Positions 52,218 to 61,011 of a stretch of 64,000 nucleotides of DNA are shown piece after piece. The translations under genes were made by a program, and so were the position numbers. The notes under the pieces are model-generated. The model had not been told where the DNA came from. It ran no database searches and was given only the letters and a program-made list of their open reading frames with translations. How positions within the stretch are numbered: position 1 is the stretch's first letter; each line of letters starts with the position of its first letter. The stretch comes from JABFRG01 sp038210445. Lineage in GTDB: Bacteria > Myxococcota_A > Polyangia > Polyangiales > Polyangiaceae. The stretch is from positions 266,659 through 330,658 of the forward strand of contig JBBQWQ010000002.1 of NCBI GenBank assembly GCA_038210445.1, given 5' to 3'.

Positions 52218-52239
52218 CGTCGTTTCGTAGCCGCGAGGG

Positions 52240-53520
52240 TCAGGCTTTGGGCGCGAAGCGGAGCGCGAGATCGCGCTGATAGACCTCGATGTCGAGCCGG
52301 CGCCGGGCGACGCCGCTCTTCATGGCCGCCGCCGCCACCTGCGCTGCGACCCACGGCACCACGCGCATGTCGATGAGCTTGGGGATGATGTACTCGGGTC
52401 CGAACGACACCTGGCGGAGGCCGTAGGCCGAGAGGACCTCGGCGGGCACCGGCTCCTTGGCCAGGCGCGCCAGCGCGTACACCGCCGCGAGCTTCATCTC
52501 CTCGTTGATGGTCGAGGCGTAGGCATCGAGGGCGCCGCGGAAGATGCCGGGAAAGCCCAGTACATTGTTCACTTGGTTGGGATGATCGCTGCGGCCAGTG
52601 GCCACGATGGCGTCGGGCCGGGCCTCGCGCGCCACTGCGTAGGGCACCTCGGGGTCGGGGTTGGCGAGGGCGCAGATGATGGGGCGCGCGGCCATGGTCT
52701 TGAGCATGTCGGCCGACACCACGTCGCCCACCGAGAGTCCACAGAACACGTCTTTGCCCGCCATGGCTTCGGCCAGCGTCCGGGCCTTGCTCTTCTGCGC
52801 GAACGCCGCCTTTTGCGGAGAGAGACCGGCGCGTTCGAGGTGCACCACACCCTTGGTGTCGAGGATCGTAATGTTCTCGCGACGCACGCCCACCGCCGTC
52901 CACAGCTCCATGCAACGAATGGCCGAAGCGCCGGCGCCGTTGCACACCACCTGCACGTCGGCCACGCGCTTGCCGCTCACCTCGCAGGCGTTGAGGAGCG
53001 CCGCAGCGGTGATGATGGCGGTGCCGTGCTGATCGTCGTGGAACACCGGGATGCCCATGCGGCGCTTGAGCTCGTCTTCGATCTCGAAGCACTCGGGCGC
53101 GCGGATGTCTTCGAGATTGATCCCGCCGAAGGTGGGCTCCAGGCGCGCCACCGTCTCGATGAACGCGCCGGGATCGGTTTCATCGATCTCGATGTCGAAC
53201 ACGTCGATGTCGGCGAACTTCTTGAAGAGCATCGCCTTGCCCTCCATGACCGGCTTGGCGGCGTAGGGGCCCAGGTTGCCGAGGCCCAGCACCGCGGTGC
53301 CATTGGAGATGACGCCCACCAGGTTTTGCCGCGCGGTGTAGCGCGACACGTTCTCGCGATCCTTGGCGATCTCGCGGCAGGGCTCGGCCACACCGGGCGA
53401 GTACGCCAGCGACAGATCGCGCTGGGTGCTGGTGGGCTTGGTGGGGACCACCTCGATCTTTCCGGGTCGTCCGAGCTCGTGATACGCGAGCGCTGCCTCG
53501 CGGTCGATGGGCATGTCCAT
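52240..53520 (-). CDS. NAD(P)-dependent malic enzyme (short form)
   Basis: A 426-residue decarboxylating malate dehydrogenase, converting malate to pyruvate and CO2 with reduction of NAD(P). Motifs in order: the catalytic-tyrosine region SLAYSPGVAEPC, the malate/metal-binding region VFHDDQHGTAI with its Asp pair, the dinucleotide fold (VVCNGAGASAIRC) and a C-terminal NPDPEVPYA/SDHPNQVNN region. It lacks the phosphotransacetylase-like C-terminal domain of long MaeB proteins, so it is the short bacterial type. Cofactor choice cannot be settled by eye. ATG at 53520 is used, with ATG at 53514 close by. It supplies pyruvate and reducing power when growing on amino acids or lipids. Confidence 0.93.
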   Translation of the reverse strand: MDMPIDREAALAYHELGRPGKIEVVPTKPTSTQRDLSLAYSPGVAEPCREIAKDRENVSRYTARQNLVGVISNGTAVLGLGNLGPYAAKPVMEGKAMLFKKFADIDVFDIEIDETDPGAFIETVARLEPTFGGINLEDIRAPECFEIEDELKRRMGIPVFHDDQHGTAIITAAALLNACEVSGKRVADVQVVCNGAGASAIRCMELWTAVGVRRENITILDTKGVVHLERAGLSPQKAAFAQKSKARTLAEAMAGKDVFCGLSVGDVVSADMLKTMAARPIICALANPDPEVPYAVAREARPDAIVATGRSDHPNQVNNVLGFPGIFRGALDAYASTINEEMKLAAVYALARLAKEPVPAEVLSAYGLRQVSFGPEYIIPKLIDMRVVPWVAAQVAAAAMKSGVARRRLDIEVYQRDLALRFAPKA

Positions 53521-53581
53521 GGGTGGACCTTAGCGCGCGACCTGGCGCCCGGCCGCACAAAGATTGATGCAAAGTGCACCT

Positions 53582-53602
53582 CGCATGCGCGGGCGCATGC
53601 GC
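53582..53602. promoter_or_regulatory. Two adjacent palindromes upstream of the malic enzyme gene
   Basis: CGCATGCG (53582-53589) and GCGCATGCGC (53593-53602) repeat the same core 12 bases apart in the 132-base spacer before the malic enzyme start. They could be operator half-sites; no promoter boxes are clear. Confidence 0.25.
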
Positions 53603-53652
53603 GCGAACGCCGGGCGCAAAGCCGCCTTCGCACCTACCCGTGCGGGCGTGGC

Positions 53653-54156
53653 TCAGGGCTTGCACGCGTCGACGCAGCCCAGAAACGACGTGCACGCCGC
53701 GGTGGCCTTGCAGGCGTTCTCGGCCGCCGTGTCACACTGCGTCGCGTTGTCGAGGCAGGTCTCGCACGCCGTCGACGGCGCCTTGCCTGCGCAGTAGCTC
53801 GACGCGCACTGGGTGCGGCACACACCGGGCGCCTGGCATGCGCAGTCGCCGAAGGCCTGGTCGAGGATATCTGCCTGGTTGGGGTGTGCGGTATCGCAGC
53901 ACGTGTAGCAAGCCTCGCCGGTCTTGGTCTCGCAGCCATCGCCGCTCGGGGTGCCTGCATCGTCACCGGGCGTCTGCACGTTGCCCGAGCTGCTGCTGCT
54001 GCTGCTGCTCGACGAGCCGCCAGAGGATGAGCTGCTGCTGGATTTGCCGCTCTGGTTCGAGTCGCTCGAGCCGGGAATCGGCGCGGGCTCGGAAGCGCTA
54101 CTGCAGGCGACGGAAACGAGGATGAGCAGCGATGCCGAGCCGAGCTTGGTGATCAT
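53653..54156 (-). CDS. Cysteine-rich lipoprotein with Ser/Gly linker
   Basis: A 167-residue lipoprotein (signal MITKLGSASLLILVSVAC, C18). A poly-Ser/Gly linker of about 25 residues precedes a small domain with 16 cysteines (from about residue 72: GEACYTCCDT, FGDCACQAPGVCRTQC, ACETCLDNATQCD, CTSFLGCVDAC). Cys spacing suggests tightly disulfide-bonded secreted modules like those common in Polyangia lipoproteins. A good GGAGG precedes ATG at 54156. Function unknown. A weak -24/-12-like match lies 31-46 bases upstream. Confidence 0.7.
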   Translation of the reverse strand: MITKLGSASLLILVSVACSSASEPAPIPGSSDSNQSGKSSSSSSSGGSSSSSSSSSSGNVQTPGDDAGTPSGDGCETKTGEACYTCCDTAHPNQADILDQAFGDCACQAPGVCRTQCASSYCAGKAPSTACETCLDNATQCDTAAENACKATAACTSFLGCVDACKP

Positions 54157-54186
54157 GAGAGCCTCCGTGGGTACCCATGGCGCTTC

Positions 54187-54202
54187 CGCAAGGAGCGTGC
54201 TC
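54187..54202 (-). promoter_or_regulatory. Weak sigma-54-like promoter
   Basis: Minus strand GAGCACGCTCCTTGCG keeps the TTGC of the -12 box and the 10-base spacing, but has AG for GG at -24. The predicted start near 54176 would leave a short leader with the GGAGG site intact. Marginal. Confidence 0.25.
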
Positions 54203-54365
54203 GCGCGCCCGTACGCGCGCGGAGCGGAGAGTTGCGCCCCGGCGAGACGCCGCGCGCACGCCGGCTGAACGAGTCCACCCGGCGTGGCACCATCGCACTA
54301 CGTCCCTTGGATCGACGGCATCGCCCGCTGGATCGTCGGCGAAGCAGCGGACCGATACCCACGGT

Positions 54366-55091
54366 TCAGCGACGCGGATCTTTGCAGCAGCGAAAACCCG
54401 TGGAGTAGTCGTGGTAGCTCACGTCGTGGGCGTCTGTTCGGTACTTGCAGCCGTTGCCGTTCTGCCGCGTGTCGAGGTAGTAGCCGCCGCGAAAGGTACC
54501 TGCGGGATCGTCGACCCACTCGTGGAGGTTGCCGACCATGTCGTAGAGGCCGTAGCTGTTTCGGCACTTGCGAAAGCGCCCGGTGCGCGCGAGGGTGCCC
54601 GGCACCTGGTTGAGGCGCGCGTCGTTCATAGCCGACGACGACGCGTATGCCGCCTCGAGGTTGGGATAGTACGTGGCGAGCGGCGCCTTGCCGGCGTCGT
54701 TGCAGTACCCGGTCTGATGCTCGTTGCCGTAGGGAAACGCGGTGGCGGACTTACCCTGGCAGGCCTTCACCCACTCGGCCTCCCTGCAGAGACGCTTGCC
54801 GGCAGCCTTGCACGCCACCTCGGCTTCGTTCTTGGAGATGTAGGCCTGGGGCACCACGCCGCCTTTGGAGACCGCCTTCACGCGGGCGCCGTTGGGCGAG
54901 GCGTAGGGCGAGAAGGCGTGGCCGCTGCCGCGCTCCACCAGCGACGCCTCCCATTTGTCGACGCACACCGCGCCGTCGACGAGCGCCATCTCGCTGGGGC
55001 AAGCCACGCGCGCTTCCGAGGGCGCGGTCTCGAGGACTGCAGCCAGCGGAAGGAGCGCCACGACGGCGGTGACAAGGGACGAAGCTCGCAC
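54366..55091 (-). CDS. Secreted formylglycine-generating-enzyme-fold (SUMF1) protein
   Basis: A 241-residue exported protein. The signal peptide ends near SEA|RV. A compact FGE-sulfatase domain follows with the family stretches MALVDGAVCVDKWEASL, ISKNEAEVACKAAGKRLC, REAEWVKACQGK, FPYGNE, YDMVGNLHEWVDDP, FRGGYY and the closing GFRCCKDP. Eight or more cysteines suggest disulfides. Compared with the lipoprotein at 12735 it is smaller and lacks the lipid anchor. True formylglycine activity is not supported, because the active cysteines are not evident and no sulfatase is near. GTG at 55091 is preferred to TTG at 55094. It is divergent from the metalloprotease gene by about 60 bases. Confidence 0.8.
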   Translation of the reverse strand: MRASSLVTAVVALLPLAAVLETAPSEARVACPSEMALVDGAVCVDKWEASLVERGSGHAFSPYASPNGARVKAVSKGGVVPQAYISKNEAEVACKAAGKRLCREAEWVKACQGKSATAFPYGNEHQTGYCNDAGKAPLATYYPNLEAAYASSSAMNDARLNQVPGTLARTGRFRKCRNSYGLYDMVGNLHEWVDDPAGTFRGGYYLDTRQNGNGCKYRTDAHDVSYHDYSTGFRCCKDPRR

Positions 55092-55151
55092 CAAGACGGC
55101 TTATACCTAGCGGACTTTGGCGAGGGCGCAACGTTGCGGTAGCATTCGCCG

Positions 55152-55811
55152 ATGGCGCTGATTTCTCGACGAGCGGCCACCCTGGGCGCGGCGAGCTTGC
55201 TGGTGGGGGCGGTGGGCACCTCGACGCGCGTCGCGCGGGCCAAGGATGAGCTCGCGGCGCCGGCTGCCGCGCAAGCCGTGCGCGTGGTCTTTCACGTGCC
55301 GGTGGAGCCCGCCAACCTGAGGGGCGCGCTCACCACGGCCGCCACCGAGGAGAGCTTACGCATCGCCGAGAAGCTCCTGGGCGTGGGGTTTCGCCGAGGC
55401 CCCGACGCTTCGCTGGCAGACCGCTTCGCGCGCCTCGAGACGCGTGCAGACCGCAACGAGCTGTCGAGCCTGCTCACCGCGGGCAGTGTGGATGTGTTTC
55501 TGGTGAATTCGCTGCGCGACGTGGACGACACGCGGCTCCATCGGCGGGGCGTTACCTGGACCCACTATCGAGCGCCCGCCCTTGGCGGCGCCCAGGGGCC
55601 CTACATTGTGCTTGCCGACAGCGCGTCGCCCTCGACGTTGGCCCATGAGCTCGGACACTTCTTCGGGCTCGCGCACGTGCCAACGCGCAATAACCTCATG
55701 AGCTACGACCGCGAAGAGGGCGAGGAGGTGCTCGACGCGCGTCAGCTGCGCACAGTGAAGCAGGTTTCCTCGGCGCGGCTCCGGAGCAAGTGGCTCCTCG
55801 CTGCGCCCTGA
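55152..55811 (+). CDS. Secreted metzincin-like zinc metalloprotease
   Basis: A 219-residue exported protein. The N-terminus carries SRRAATLGAASLLVGA, consistent with a Tat-type signal peptide. The zinc site HELGHFFGLAH (HExxHxxGxxH) lies near residue 162 and a Met-turn-like NLMSYD follows about 12 residues later, which marks a metzincin (archaemetzincin or matrixin-like). The preceding strand PYIVLADSAS fits the edge strand that binds substrate. It is short and lacks a recognisable prodomain. It is divergent from the FGE-fold gene and convergent with the kinase gene. Predicted to cleave proteins outside the cell; substrate unknown. Confidence 0.8.
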   Translation: MALISRRAATLGAASLLVGAVGTSTRVARAKDELAAPAAAQAVRVVFHVPVEPANLRGALTTAATEESLRIAEKLLGVGFRRGPDASLADRFARLETRADRNELSSLLTAGSVDVFLVNSLRDVDDTRLHRRGVTWTHYRAPALGGAQGPYIVLADSASPSTLAHELGHFFGLAHVPTRNNLMSYDREEGEEVLDARQLRTVKQVSSARLRSKWLLAAP

Positions 55812-55866
55812 GCGGCGACGACGTTGCCGCGCCGCCTGCGTTCCCTGCAAACCCGGCGGCGCCGCG

Positions 55867-57306
55867 TCAGTGGGGAATGAGCTTCAGGAACCAGGCGGCC
55901 GCGCCGCCGCCCACCAAGAGGAGCAGCACCAGCGCCACGATGATGCTGCTGCCGGAGCCCTTCTTCGGGTCGATCTTGCCCACCGGTTTCAAGAGCATGG
56001 GCCCGGCGGCATCGGCAGCGTGGCCGCCCGCGACCGGGCGCGGCGGCGGCGGGGTCTTGAGGGCGATGGGCGCCGGAGATGGTGGCTCCGGTGACTGTTC
56101 CTCGAGCGAAGACAGGTTCCCCTCTTCCGGAAGCTGGTGCATCGACGCGCGGATCGACGCTTCGCCCGCGCGCCGCGTCTCGGCCGGACCAGAGAGCCCA
56201 GCGCCGATTTCCTGCGCCCAGTTGGTGGGATCGATGAACGCCTGCGGGTCGAGCGGGCGCGCGCCGGGCGGCGCCACCTTGAGCTCTTCTTCGCTTTTTT
56301 CGTCCTCCTTGAGGGAGGTGAACTCGAAGAGCGCCTCTTCGATGAGCTTGTCGATAATGCTGCCCTGCGGCGCGCGCACCTTTTGCCGCTCGCGCATGGT
56401 GCCGAGCACCAACGTCGCGACGTCGAAGGTGGAGACCGGTTGCGCGAACACGAAGAGGAACCGGGAGAGGTCTTGCCCCAGCTCGCGGGCGGTCATGTAT
56501 CGCGTGGCGGGGTCGCGGGCCAGCGCACGGTTGAGGATCTTCTCCAGGTCCGGCGGCACGTCGCGGTTGATGGTGGAGATGCTCGGCACCTGGGCCTGCT
56601 GCACCTTTTTCACGGTCTGAAAGTCGGTGTCGCCCAGAAAGAGACGCTGCCCCGAGAGCAGCTCCCACAGGATGATGCCCACCGCAAAGATGTCGGTGCG
56701 GGCGTCGACTTCTTGCCCCATCGCCGCCTCCGGCGAGAGGTAGCTAAACTTGCCCTTGATGATGCCGGGCTCCGACTTCTCGAGCTGCGAGCTGGCCTTG
56801 GCGAGGCCGAAGTCCACGATTTTGATCTCGCCGTACTTGGTGATGAGCACGTTGGGCGGCGACATGTCGCGGTGGACGATGTGCAAAGGAGCGCCGCTGT
56901 TGGCGTCGCGCGCTTCGTGGGCGTAGCTGAGGCCCTTGCAGATCTCGATGGCGATGAAGACCGCGATCTGGACCGGGAAGATCTTCCCCTGCTTCTTGAG
57001 GCTCTCGGCGATGCTCTTGAGGTTTCCGCCGTCGACGTACTCCATGACGATGAAGTAGGCCGAGTCGCCGACGCCGATATCGAACACCTGGACGCAGTTG
57101 GAGTGCGAGAGCTGCGCCGAGAGGCGCGCCTCGTCCAGGAACATGGAGATGAACTTCTTCTTCTCCGACAGGTGCGGAAGGACGCGCTTGATGGCGACTT
57201 GCTTACGGAACCCCTGCAGACCTTCGCTCTCGGCGCGGTACACCTCGGCCATGCCACCGGCTTCGAGCTTCTCGACGACGCGGTACCGTTGCTGACTCTC
57301 CGTCAT
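55867..57306 (-). CDS. Transmembrane Ser/Thr kinase with altered catalytic loop
   Basis: A 479-residue kinase. It keeps the glycine loop EAGGMAEVY, K40 (VAIK), E59, HRD at 145-147, N152 and DFG at 165-167, and an SPE segment end. The catalytic loop reads HRDMSPPN, so Ser149 stands where active Ser/Thr kinases have Lys. This form (HRDxSPxN) is frequent among myxobacterial kinases. Activity is uncertain. After the kinase domain (to about 300) come a charged acidic linker and a C-terminal membrane helix (IIVALVLLLLVGGGAAAWFL) with only four residues outside. ATG at 57306 gives MTESQQRYRV; a 10-residue longer start is possible. A strong hairpin lies in its leader. Confidence 0.88.
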   Translation of the reverse strand: MTESQQRYRVVEKLEAGGMAEVYRAESEGLQGFRKQVAIKRVLPHLSEKKKFISMFLDEARLSAQLSHSNCVQVFDIGVGDSAYFIVMEYVDGGNLKSIAESLKKQGKIFPVQIAVFIAIEICKGLSYAHEARDANSGAPLHIVHRDMSPPNVLITKYGEIKIVDFGLAKASSQLEKSEPGIIKGKFSYLSPEAAMGQEVDARTDIFAVGIILWELLSGQRLFLGDTDFQTVKKVQQAQVPSISTINRDVPPDLEKILNRALARDPATRYMTARELGQDLSRFLFVFAQPVSTFDVATLVLGTMRERQKVRAPQGSIIDKLIEEALFEFTSLKEDEKSEEELKVAPPGARPLDPQAFIDPTNWAQEIGAGLSGPAETRRAGEASIRASMHQLPEEGNLSSLEEQSPEPPSPAPIALKTPPPPRPVAGGHAADAAGPMLLKPVGKIDPKKGSGSSIIVALVLLLLVGGGAAAWFLKLIPH

Positions 57307-57349
57307 GGTGCAGGGGGCCTTTCGTCCATGCTCCACCGCGGGCCAGAAG

Positions 57350-57372
57350 GGCCGTAGCCAGAGGCTACGGCC
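57350..57372. other. Perfect 10-bp hairpin with 3-base loop
   Basis: GGCCGTAGCC (57350-57359) pairs with GGCTACGGCC (57363-57372) around AGA. It lies between two co-directional kinase genes: 67 bases after the stop of the upstream one and 44 bases before the start of the downstream one. It may end transcription of the first or control the leader of the second. Confidence 0.6.
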
Positions 57373-57438
57373 GTGTGGAACGAGGTGGGATGGCTCTTCC
57401 CCAAGGGTGACACCTTAAGGGCCGGGAAATCAAGCGCT

Positions 57439-59382
57439 TCAGTCGTTCGTGGGTGCTTCCCGGAAGCCACACATGTACACGAGCTCCCCGGCTTTCTGAG
57501 GAGCGGGGAATTTCCAGGTGCGCATGAGCGGCAGAACGCAGGCGTAGAGGGGCGCGCAGCCGCTGCTGCGGTTCTGCACGCCGACCACGTTGCCGTGCAG
57601 GTCGAGGTTGGCCGCGAAGGTCTCGAAATCGTAGCCAACGTCGCGGGTCTTGTCGTGGGTGAAGCACGCCAGCGCCGCGCACTGCGTGAGCGAGGGCGCC
57701 TTGCCGCGCACGAACGGCCCCACCGCGTCGGGGGACGTATAGGTGGGGTACTGGCTGAGATTGCACTCTTTGGCCCAGGGCTTCCGGAGGGCGACCGTCG
57801 AAGCGCTCGGTGTAGGTTGCACCGATGGCGCCGCGGTGGGGGAAGGGAGCGGCGCCGTGGGAAGCGGGAGAGGCGCCGCGCCGGAGCGACTGCCGCTGGG
57901 GAGCGACGGAACCACACCGGACGAGGCATGCGGCGCGACCGTTGCCGACGGCATGTCGGCGTTCGCCTTTACCGCAACGGGCCCGGCGCTCGGATCGGAG
58001 CTGGGTGAGGCGCTGGGTGAGGCGCTACGTAGGGCCACCGGGGAGTCGTCTTCGCGCAGGTAGAAGAAGGCGCCGAGGGCGACCCCGCCCAGGAGCAAGA
58101 TGCCGGCGGCCACGGCGATGAAGAGGCCCGCGCCGGCGGAGCTCGAACGCGGCGGGCCCGCGGCACCGGGCGAAGCGACTGTGGTGAGCGGAGCGCCCGG
58201 CGCAAGCGTGCCGGGCGGCGAGGTGTTCGCGGGTGCGTGCGCGCCGTGCGGCAGCGCCAGGCCCGGAGGCCCGTAGCCCGATGCAGAGACCTGGTAGCCG
58301 GGGGGAGCCTGCCCGTAGCCCGGCGGCGCGCCATAGCCGGATGCACCGTTGCCGTAGCTGTCGGTTCCCGGCGCGGCGGCGAAGTTGGCGCCAAGCTGGG
58401 GCGGCGGTCCGTAGGGGCTGGGCGCGCTGGGTACGCGGGGTGAAGGCAGACCCGGCGGGGGACCCGACGGCCCCATCGACTGCCCCATCGACGCGCCCGC
58501 CAGCGCGACGTGCGGGTTGGAGAAGGAAGGTGACAGCGAGAGCGCAAAGCGCTGGAGCGCCGTGCGCATCTCGTCGGCGTTCGCGTAGCGCGTTTCGGGG
58601 TCCTTGAGGAGCGCACGGTCGAGCGCCGCGCCCAGCGCCGGGTCGACCTGCGGGCAGCGCTGCGCGAGGGGCATTGGCGCTTCGTCCTTCAGCTTGCTCA
58701 ACATGCGCGGGAGCGAATCGGCTTCGAGCGGGGGCACCCCGGAGATGGCGTAGTAGAGGGTGGCACCAAGGGCGTAGAGGTCGGCGCGGCCGTCGATGGT
58801 GTCGTTGAAGGCCTGCTCCGGCGCCATGAAGAGCGGGGAGCCGATGAGGACGCCGTCGCGGGTGAGGCCGTGCGACTCGGTCACCTTCGCCACCCCGAAG
58901 TCGAGGACCTTCACCACCTCGCCGGCGCCGGGAATGACGGTAACCATGAGGTTCGCCGGTTTGATGTCGCGATGGACGATGCCTGCGCGATGGGCGACCG
59001 CCAAGGCGTCGAGCACCTGGATACCCATGGAGGCCACGCGCGAGGGCAAGAGCTTGCCAGACTCTTGCATGACTTGCTCGAGCGACTTTCCCTGCAGGTA
59101 CTCCATGACGAGAAACGCAGGCTCGCCCGGCAGCGCGCGAAAGTCGGTCACCGGGACGATGTTCGGGTGCCCCAGCTGCGCGGCGGCCTGGGCTTCACGC
59201 TCGAGGCGCGCGACCGCCAGCGGCTGCGCGCTGATTTCGGGGGCGAGGACCTTGAGCGCCACGATCCGGTTTAGGGCTTCGTGGCGCGCCTCGTACACCG
59301 CGCCCATGGCGCCGCGACCGAGCAGCCGCACCACGCGATAGGTGCGGCCGAGCAGCGCGCCGACGAGGGGATCCGGGACCAT
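57439..59382 (-). CDS. Ser/Thr kinase with C-terminal AgmX/PglI-like extracytoplasmic domain
   Basis: A kinase of about 647 residues with an intact core: glycine loop LGRGAMGAVYEA, VALK lysine, HRDIKPAN, DFG and MAPEQ. After the kinase domain (to about 285) comes a Gly/Pro/Tyr-rich linker (PPGYGQAPPGY-like repeats), a membrane helix (GLFIAVAAGILLLGGVALGA) and a Pro/Ser stretch. The last 100 residues are a Cys-bearing domain ending NVVGVQNRSSGC, CVLPLMRTWKFPAPQ, which resembles the C-terminal domain of AgmX/PglI gliding-motility proteins. ATG at 59382 is used; a start at 59481 would add 33 residues and leave only 18 bases to the divergent porin gene. Confidence 0.85.
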   Translation of the reverse strand: MVPDPLVGALLGRTYRVVRLLGRGAMGAVYEARHEALNRIVALKVLAPEISAQPLAVARLEREAQAAAQLGHPNIVPVTDFRALPGEPAFLVMEYLQGKSLEQVMQESGKLLPSRVASMGIQVLDALAVAHRAGIVHRDIKPANLMVTVIPGAGEVVKVLDFGVAKVTESHGLTRDGVLIGSPLFMAPEQAFNDTIDGRADLYALGATLYYAISGVPPLEADSLPRMLSKLKDEAPMPLAQRCPQVDPALGAALDRALLKDPETRYANADEMRTALQRFALSLSPSFSNPHVALAGASMGQSMGPSGPPPGLPSPRVPSAPSPYGPPPQLGANFAAAPGTDSYGNGASGYGAPPGYGQAPPGYQVSASGYGPPGLALPHGAHAPANTSPPGTLAPGAPLTTVASPGAAGPPRSSSAGAGLFIAVAAGILLLGGVALGAFFYLREDDSPVALRSASPSASPSSDPSAGPVAVKANADMPSATVAPHASSGVVPSLPSGSRSGAAPLPLPTAPLPSPTAAPSVQPTPSASTVALRKPWAKECNLSQYPTYTSPDAVGPFVRGKAPSLTQCAALACFTHDKTRDVGYDFETFAANLDLHGNVVGVQNRSSGCAPLYACVLPLMRTWKFPAPQKAGELVYMCGFREAPTND

Positions 59383-59499
59383 GGGCGCATCTTCCGGCAG
59401 AACCGCCCGCGGCTCAAGGCGAGAAGCGTCTGTCTCGGCGTTGCCGGGCGGCGCGTTCGCGTTTGACAGACGCGGCCCCATCTTCGATGCTGCGCGCGG

Positions 59500-61011
59500 G
59501 TGCTCGTGCTCCTCGTCCGTCGTTCTTCTCTCGTCGTGATCGGCCTCGGGCCTCTCCTCGCGGTCACGGCGGCGTCACGTGTGGCGCGGGCCGAGCCAGA
59601 GGTCACCCTCGATACCGCCTCGCAGCTCTACGAGGTCCGCAGCCCTTCCGGGCTCACCCTGCTCACGCGGCAGCGGCTCACCTCGATGCTGGGGGTGAGC
59701 GGGTACGATCTGCTGGAGCGCCACGGCAACCCCAACGCGCCCGAGCTCTTCTTCCGCGCGCGGCTTCGCTACGACGCCGACTATGGAGCCAACGGCGCCG
59801 AGGCCGACGTGCAGAACGACGCGCGCTACGTACCGGGCTTCGAACGTGGTCCGGTCGACCTGATGTACGCCTACGTCGAGGGGCGGCGCATTCTCTCGCG
59901 CTGGCTCGGCTTTCGCGCCGGGCGCCAGTACGTGACCGACGTGCTCGGGTGGTGGTCGTTCGACGGCGCTACGGTCCGTGTAACCTCCCCGTATTACCTG
60001 GCGGCCGAAGCCTTGGCCGGGCTCGAAGTTCGCGGCGGCCTCGCGCTCTCCACCCCCCGCTACGAGCGCGATGGCGTGTGGCGCGGAAGCCGCGACCGCA
60101 TGGACAACAGCCAGTGGACGTCGTTCGTCGACAACGCGGTGGCGCCGGCCTATGGCGCCGCCCTCGAAACGGTCGGCATCGGATTTCTTCAGGCGCGCGC
60201 CTCGTACCGCCACGTAGACTCCACTGGTGCGGCGCCCACCAATCCCTTCGTTCCGCTGAACCAGGCCCAGACCAGCGGCACCCGGCTGTCGCAGGAGCGC
60301 ATGGGCATGTCGCTCAACATGAGCTTTGGGGAAGTGGCCGGCGCCAAGGCCGGCTTCGCCTACGATCTGTACGGCGGGCGCACCCAGTCGGTGTTCGCCT
60401 CGTTCGACGGCTACCCCTCTTCGCGGGTGTCTTTCGGGGTCGACTACGACTACACCCGCCCCATCTTCGATGCGGACTCCATCTGGAACTTCTTCGGGGC
60501 CAGGCCCACGCAACACCTGGGGGCACGCACCAACATCGACGTCACGCCCAAGCTCGCGCTGGGCCTGGGCACCTTCGCCCGCGCCTTCGGCAACCAGACC
60601 GAGGCGGCGGGCGGCGGCACCGGCAGCAGCCGCGCCTCGTTCTTTCCCCAGACCGACGCGACCTTCACGGCGGGCGGTGATCTGAGTGCACGATACACGC
60701 TATCGCGCGGTCGCTTCGGCGTGCGCAGCGACGCCAGTGGCGGCTACGGTGGGCACCGGCTGGGGGGCGACGTTTTCCTCGACTACACCGTGGAGAACCG
60801 CATCTTGCTCCACGGCCGGGTCTCGCTGTGGCGCTGGAAAGACTCGCTGCGCCAGGAGCGCAGCACCGACAGCATCGGCTACGTCGCCGGCGTCGGCTAC
60901 GTGCTCGGCGCCCGCAGTCGCGCCATGGTGGAGCTCGAGCACAACGCCAACCGACTGGTGGGCGATCGCATCCGCCTCATGTTCTGGCTCACCGTGGCGG
61001 TGACGAAATGA
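59500..61011 (+). CDS. Outer-membrane porin-like barrel, first gene of the cytochrome cluster
   Basis: A 503-residue exported protein. The signal peptide ends ARA|EP. From about residue 40 the sequence alternates amphipathic strands with turns typical of large barrels: FFRARLRYDADYGA, DLMYAYVEGRRILSRWLGF, FLQARASYRHVDS, VSFGVDYDYTRPIFD, KLALGLGTFARAFGN, RVSLWRWKDSLRQ and RIRLMFWLTVAV. It could be a 20-plus-strand barrel. It overlaps the 13-heme cytochrome gene by 4 bases. This matches the porin-plus-multiheme arrangement of electron conduits, though it has no similarity to MtrB that I can confirm. GTG at 59500 is the start. Confidence 0.75.
   Translation: MLVLLVRRSSLVVIGLGPLLAVTAASRVARAEPEVTLDTASQLYEVRSPSGLTLLTRQRLTSMLGVSGYDLLERHGNPNAPELFFRARLRYDADYGANGAEADVQNDARYVPGFERGPVDLMYAYVEGRRILSRWLGFRAGRQYVTDVLGWWSFDGATVRVTSPYYLAAEALAGLEVRGGLALSTPRYERDGVWRGSRDRMDNSQWTSFVDNAVAPAYGAALETVGIGFLQARASYRHVDSTGAAPTNPFVPLNQAQTSGTRLSQERMGMSLNMSFGEVAGAKAGFAYDLYGGRTQSVFASFDGYPSSRVSFGVDYDYTRPIFDADSIWNFFGARPTQHLGARTNIDVTPKLALGLGTFARAFGNQTEAAGGGTGSSRASFFPQTDATFTAGGDLSARYTLSRGRFGVRSDASGGYGGHRLGGDVFLDYTVENRILLHGRVSLWRWKDSLRQERSTDSIGYVAGVGYVLGARSRAMVELEHNANRLVGDRIRLMFWLTVAVTK

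Noticed and set aside
59463..59491. TTGACA as promoter of the porin gene
   Set aside because: The best -10 partner (GATGCT, 17 bases on) is poor and would give a transcript with almost no leader before GTG at 59500.
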